Positions 60,293 to 64,000 of a stretch of 64,000 nucleotides of DNA are shown piece after piece (the first letter of the stretch is position 1; each line of letters begins with the position of its first letter). This DNA comes from Chryseobacterium indologenes. Its GTDB lineage: Bacteria > Bacteroidota > Bacteroidia > Flavobacteriales > Weeksellaceae. The position numbers were made by a program, and so were the translations under genes. The stretch is taken from the NCBI GenBank assembly GCA_002439165.1, contig DJTE01000048.1:86089-150088 (forward strand), written 5' to 3'. The notes under the pieces were generated by a model. It was not told the origin of the DNA, searched no databases, and saw nothing but the letters and a program-made list of their open reading frames with translations.

Positions 60293-63200
60293 ATGGCTTC
60301 AAACAAAATACAATTCAGAAGTATTCATGAACTTAAAGATCCGGCTTTAAACAATAAGCTGGCTCAGAAAGAGTTTCAGGAAGAAATTCCGGTAGAAGAT
60401 TTCCTTGGAGATGCTGAACAGAACGGATCTAGTACTTCAAGAAGAGATTTCTTAAAATTATTAGGATTCTCAACGGCAGCGGTAACATTAGCTGCCTGCG
60501 AAGCTCCGGTTATTAAAACGATTCCTTATGTGGTAAAACCGCATGACATCATTCCGGGGATTCCAAATTATTACGCTTCAACTTATTTTGACGGCTTCGA
60601 TTTCGCCAGTGTTTTAGTAAAGACCAGAGAAGGAAGACCGATTAAAATTGAACCGAACCCGGCTGCCGGTGATTTAGGTAAAACTAACGCAAGAGCCCAG
60701 GCAAGTGTACTTTCTCTTTATGATAACGATAAAGTAAAGCAGCCTAAATTTGAGGGTAAAGACGAAACTTTCGATAAGGTAGACAGCTTCGTTATTAAAG
60801 GACTGGATGAAGCTAAGGCGTCAGGTAAAAAGATCGTGCTTCTATCGCACTCTTTACCTTCCCCTACTTTCAAAAAATTATTCGCTGATTTTAAAGCTAA
60901 ATATCCGACAGCAGAATTAGTAACTTATGATGCTTTCCCTTACTCTGCGGCTCTAGATGCAGCTCAGGAAGTATTCGGACAGAGAGCGTTACCGGTTTAC
61001 GACCTTAAAAGTTCTGAACTGGTAGTTTCTTTCCAGGCAGATTTCTTAGGAGACTACAACGCAGCAAGCTTGGAAACCTCTTATGCAGCAGCAAGAAAGC
61101 CAGGTCCGAACATGTTGAGACACATTCAGGTGGAATCCAACATGTCTTTAACGGGAGCTAACGCTGACTCAAGATACAGATTAAAGCCAAGTGCTGTAAA
61201 CAAAACGTTAGTTGAAGTTTACAATGTAATCGTAGGAGGAGCCAGCACTTCAGATAAAGCAGCTTCTGAGATTGCAAAAGAACTTAATGCAAAAGGCAGC
61301 AAAGCTGTTGTTTTCGCTGACGGTTCCAAAGGTGCTCAGGTTTTAGCGCACTTAATCAACCAGAAGTTAAATTCAGCAGCTTTCACAGGTAAAGCTAACT
61401 TACTTAAAGAATTTAATAATGCAAGATACCAGGAATTTTTAGGATGGGTAAACGGTGGTCAGGTTGGCGTATTGATCGCAAACAATGTAGACCCTATCTA
61501 CTCTCATCCGAAAGGAGAAGATTTCAAGAAGTCTTTAACTAAAGTTCCTTACGTAATTGCGGTTGCAGATAAGAAAAATGAAATGTACAAGGCAGCGAAA
61601 GCTGTTATCCCGGTAGCTAACTGGTTAGAATCCTGGGGAGATATTGAGCCTCAGACCGGAGTATATTCATTAATGCAGCCTACCATCCAGAAGATCTACA
61701 AATCAAGACAGATTGAAGAATCTTTATTGGTTTGGAAGAATGGTAAAAATAACGCTGCCAACAGCTATTACGACTATTTAAAAGCGAATGCACCTTCTAT
61801 TTTAGGAGGAACCTCTTTCAACAAAGCTTTATATAACGGGATCAATACGTCTTCCAACGCTACAACACTAGCTTACACAGGAGGAAACGGTGCTCAGGCT
61901 GCTGCTGAATTAGGAAACTTCAAAGCTTCTGATTTAGAACTGGTATTATACACCAAGCCTTCAATAGGTGACGGTACTCAGGCCAACAACCCTTGGCTTC
62001 AGGAATTACCGGATCCTATCACAAGAATGTCCTGGGATAACTATCTGACAATTTCTCCAAAAGACGCGGAAAAGTTCGCTATTGATAACGATCTTAATGC
62101 AAGAATGCAGCTGGACGGTTCTATTGTGAACCTTACGGTAAACGGAGTAACGATAAAAGATGTTCCTGTATTCATCCAACCGGGACAGGCAGAAGGATCA
62201 GTAGGTCTTGCGCTTGGATACGGTAAGAAAAACTCAGGAGCAACTGCTGATACGGGCGTAAATGCTTATCCTTTATTTGACGGTTCTAACTTAGCTGTTT
62301 CAGGAGTTAAGATCGAAAAAACAGGAGAAGATCACGAATTCGCAGGAATCCAGCTTCAGAATACATTAATGGGCCGTTATGAGATCGCTAAAGAAGTTCC
62401 TTTGGCAGATTACCTAAACGTAGCATTTGATGATGAACATAATGGATGGAATAAGCCATTGGAATATCACACCATCAGTGGAGCACTTCCGGCAAGAAAG
62501 ATTGACCTTTGGGATGCTTTCGACGATACAGATGGTCCTCACTTCAACTTATCTATCGACTTGAACTCCTGTACGGGTTGCGGAGCATGTATTATTGCTT
62601 GTCAGGCTGAGAACAACGTTCCTGTTGTAGGTAAAGAAGAAATCAGAATGTCCAGAGATATGTATTGGTTAAGAATCGACCGTTACTATTCTTCAAAACA
62701 AAAAGTAGAGGTATACGAAGGATTGAAAGATGGACTGGCTGTACCGGAATTATACGGCACTGCATTCAATAAAGAAGGAGGAGCCTTAAACCACCCGGCA
62801 GACAATCCTGATGTGATCTTCCAGCCGGTAATGTGTCAGCACTGTAACCACGCTCCTTGTGAAACAGTATGTCCCGTAGCGGCTACTTCACACGGTAAGC
62901 AGGGGCAGAACCATATGGCTTACAACAGATGTATCGGTACCAGATATTGTGCCAACAACTGTCCGTATAAAGTAAGACGTTTCAACTGGTTTACATATAA
63001 CCTTAACGACAAGTTCGATTTCAATATGAATAACGATCTTGGAAGAATGGTACTTAACCCGGATGTAGTGGTAAGAACCAGAGGGGTAATGGAGAAATGT
63101 TCTATGTGTATCCAAATGACTCAGACAACTATTCTTGAAGCTAAGAAAGAAGGACGAAAAGTGAAAGCCGGAGAATTCCAGACAGCTTGTTCTAAAGCTT

Positions 63201-63358
63201 GTTCTACCGGAGCAATGACTTTTGGAGACATGAATGACAAAGAATCTGAAGTTAGAGAATTGTACTCCAGCAACAGAAGATATTATTTACTAGAGGAGAT
63301 CGGAACCAAGCCAAACGTGTTCTATCACACTAAAGTAAGAAACAGAGTAGAAAAATAA
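60293..63358 (+). CDS. actB: Alternative Complex III iron-sulfur subunit ActB
   Basis: 1021 residues. Near the N-terminus, SRRDFLKLLGFSTAAVTLAAC combines a twin-arginine motif with a lipobox-like Cys. A large molybdopterin-oxidoreductase-like domain (about 90-730), lacking the cofactor in known ACIII, is followed by a four-cluster ferredoxin domain. Its Cys motifs are CTGCGACIIACQ, CQHCNHAPCETVCP, CIGTRYCANNCP and CSMC ... CSKACSTGAM. It carries electrons within the complex on the periplasmic side. It is 23 bases downstream of actA. Confidence 0.95.
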   Translation: MASNKIQFRSIHELKDPALNNKLAQKEFQEEIPVEDFLGDAEQNGSSTSRRDFLKLLGFSTAAVTLAACEAPVIKTIPYVVKPHDIIPGIPNYYASTYFDGFDFASVLVKTREGRPIKIEPNPAAGDLGKTNARAQASVLSLYDNDKVKQPKFEGKDETFDKVDSFVIKGLDEAKASGKKIVLLSHSLPSPTFKKLFADFKAKYPTAELVTYDAFPYSAALDAAQEVFGQRALPVYDLKSSELVVSFQADFLGDYNAASLETSYAAARKPGPNMLRHIQVESNMSLTGANADSRYRLKPSAVNKTLVEVYNVIVGGASTSDKAASEIAKELNAKGSKAVVFADGSKGAQVLAHLINQKLNSAAFTGKANLLKEFNNARYQEFLGWVNGGQVGVLIANNVDPIYSHPKGEDFKKSLTKVPYVIAVADKKNEMYKAAKAVIPVANWLESWGDIEPQTGVYSLMQPTIQKIYKSRQIEESLLVWKNGKNNAANSYYDYLKANAPSILGGTSFNKALYNGINTSSNATTLAYTGGNGAQAAAELGNFKASDLELVLYTKPSIGDGTQANNPWLQELPDPITRMSWDNYLTISPKDAEKFAIDNDLNARMQLDGSIVNLTVNGVTIKDVPVFIQPGQAEGSVGLALGYGKKNSGATADTGVNAYPLFDGSNLAVSGVKIEKTGEDHEFAGIQLQNTLMGRYEIAKEVPLADYLNVAFDDEHNGWNKPLEYHTISGALPARKIDLWDAFDDTDGPHFNLSIDLNSCTGCGACIIACQAENNVPVVGKEEIRMSRDMYWLRIDRYYSSKQKVEVYEGLKDGLAVPELYGTAFNKEGGALNHPADNPDVIFQPVMCQHCNHAPCETVCPVAATSHGKQGQNHMAYNRCIGTRYCANNCPYKVRRFNWFTYNLNDKFDFNMNNDLGRMVLNPDVVVRTRGVMEKCSMCIQMTQTTILEAKKEGRKVKAGEFQTACSKACSTGAMTFGDMNDKESEVRELYSSNRRYYLLEEIGTKPNVFYHTKVRNRVEK

Positions 63359-63383
63359 AGTTTAAATAATAAATAGGTAAAAA

Positions 63384-64000
63384 ATGTCAGGACATTACGA
63401 AGCTCCGATAAGGGAACCTCTAATTATTGGTCACAAAACTTATCACGATATCACAGAAGATATTGCACGACCTATCGAAGAAAGAGCAGGTAAATTATGG
63501 TGGATCTCATTATATGCTGCCTTAGTTCTATTCATCTATGGATTCGGGTGTATCGCTTATACTATCGGAACAGGTATTGGAGCATGGGGGCTTAACAGAA
63601 CTATTAACTGGGGTTGGGATATTACCAACTTCGTATGGTGGGTAGGTATCGGTCACGCCGGGACCCTAATCTCCGCAGTATTATTATTATTTAGACAGAG
63701 ATGGAGAATGTCTGTAAACAGATCTGCAGAGGCGATGACGATCTTTGCGGTTGTACAGGCAGCGATCTTCCCTGTAATTCACATGGGTAGAGTTTGGGTA
63801 GGATATTGGGTATTCCCTTTACCAAACCAGTTCGGTTCTCTTTGGGGGAACTTCAACTCTCCTCTACTTTGGGACGTATTTGCAATCTCTACGTATTTCT
63901 CAGTATCAACAGTATTCTGGTTCATGGGACTGATCCCTGACTTTGCAATGATCAGAGACAGAGCGAAAACTCCGTGGACTAAAAAGATCTATACATTCCT
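63384..64000 (+). CDS. actC: Alternative Complex III membrane subunit ActC (NrfD-like), 3'-truncated by window
   Basis: The first 205 codons of a NrfD/PsrC-type polytopic protein. ATG 63384 (MSGHYEAPIREPLIIGHKTY) lies 25 bases after actB. Membrane helices appear at about residues 37-60, 75-102 and 112-135, with WWVGIGHAGTLISAVLLLFRQ and HMGRVWVGYW typical of the ACIII quinol-binding subunit. The gene continues past 64000; no frameshift is seen up to the edge. Confidence 0.93.
   Translation, partial: MSGHYEAPIREPLIIGHKTYHDITEDIARPIEERAGKLWWISLYAALVLFIYGFGCIAYTIGTGIGAWGLNRTINWGWDITNFVWWVGIGHAGTLISAVLLLFRQRWRMSVNRSAEAMTIFAVVQAAIFPVIHMGRVWVGYWVFPLPNQFGSLWGNFNSPLLWDVFAISTYFSVSTVFWFMGLIPDFAMIRDRAKTPWTKKIYTF

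Noticed and set aside
1..64000. tRNA, rRNA, CRISPR arrays and insertion sequences
   Set aside because: No cloverleaf-like sequence, regularly spaced direct repeats or transposase frame was recognised by reading; a dedicated search could still find a missed tRNA.

Overview
The window is an ordinary chromosomal stretch of a Bacteroidota bacterium, most likely Chryseobacterium or a close relative in the Weeksellaceae/Flavobacteriia. The evidence is AT-rich DNA, promoters with the Bacteroidota -7 box TAnnTTTG, a type III glutamine synthetase, a GldH lipoprotein, a type IX secretion (T9SS) C-terminal sorting domain, GLPGLI, META and DUF1287 proteins, a GG-leader bacteriocin-like peptide of the kind common in Chryseobacterium, and an Alternative Complex III operon. 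I found no tRNA, rRNA, CRISPR array, complete insertion sequence or prophage.

Layout. 1-9.7 kb: glycyl-tRNA synthetase, a secreted unknown, an M48 peptidase, a serine hydrolase, a YdeI-like protein, a GLPGLI protein, UmuC and a META-domain lipoprotein. 9.8-16.5 kb: a Na+/H+ antiporter, then the accessory region of most interest, holding an endolysin-like M15 peptidase, a patatin phospholipase, a very acidic 59-residue protein, a candidate small RNA, a lipoprotein, a 73-residue protein, a SMI1/KNR4 protein, a decayed gene and a WYL-domain regulator. 16.5-27.2 kb: mixed housekeeping (TadA, CoaX, M1 peptidase, GNAT) plus unknown membrane proteins, a PDDEXK nuclease-like protein and the GG-leader peptide. 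27.4-37.3 kb: glutamine synthetase III, an NlpC/P60 lipoprotein, a Qnr-like pentapeptide protein and the rod-shape operon mreB-mreC-mreD-mrdA-rodA. 37.6-42.9 kb: haem synthesis hemA-hemC-hemD-hemE, with DUF1287 and amidase genes inside. 43-58.7 kb: SufS, ribosomal L25, Prs, a SGNH lipoprotein with an OmpP1/FadL porin, a RicT-GldH-PBP1A operon, SelO, a T9SS cargo protein, a membrane protein and a SPOR protein. 58.9-64 kb: the start of the Alternative Complex III operon (ActA, ActB, ActC cut by the window end).

The strongest unexplained signal is a promoter architecture repeated four times within 4 kb: ACGWCAMGTYYTGTCG, exactly 11 bases, then TAnnTTTG. It precedes the M15 peptidase, the patatin, the acidic small protein and the WYL regulator. 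The last copy lies in front of the regulator gene itself, which suggests a small self-regulated regulon coupling two envelope-attacking enzymes that lack signal peptides to an acidic small protein. The sequence shows the motif and its geometry directly; the assignment to the WYL protein and any stress or phage-response role are inference.
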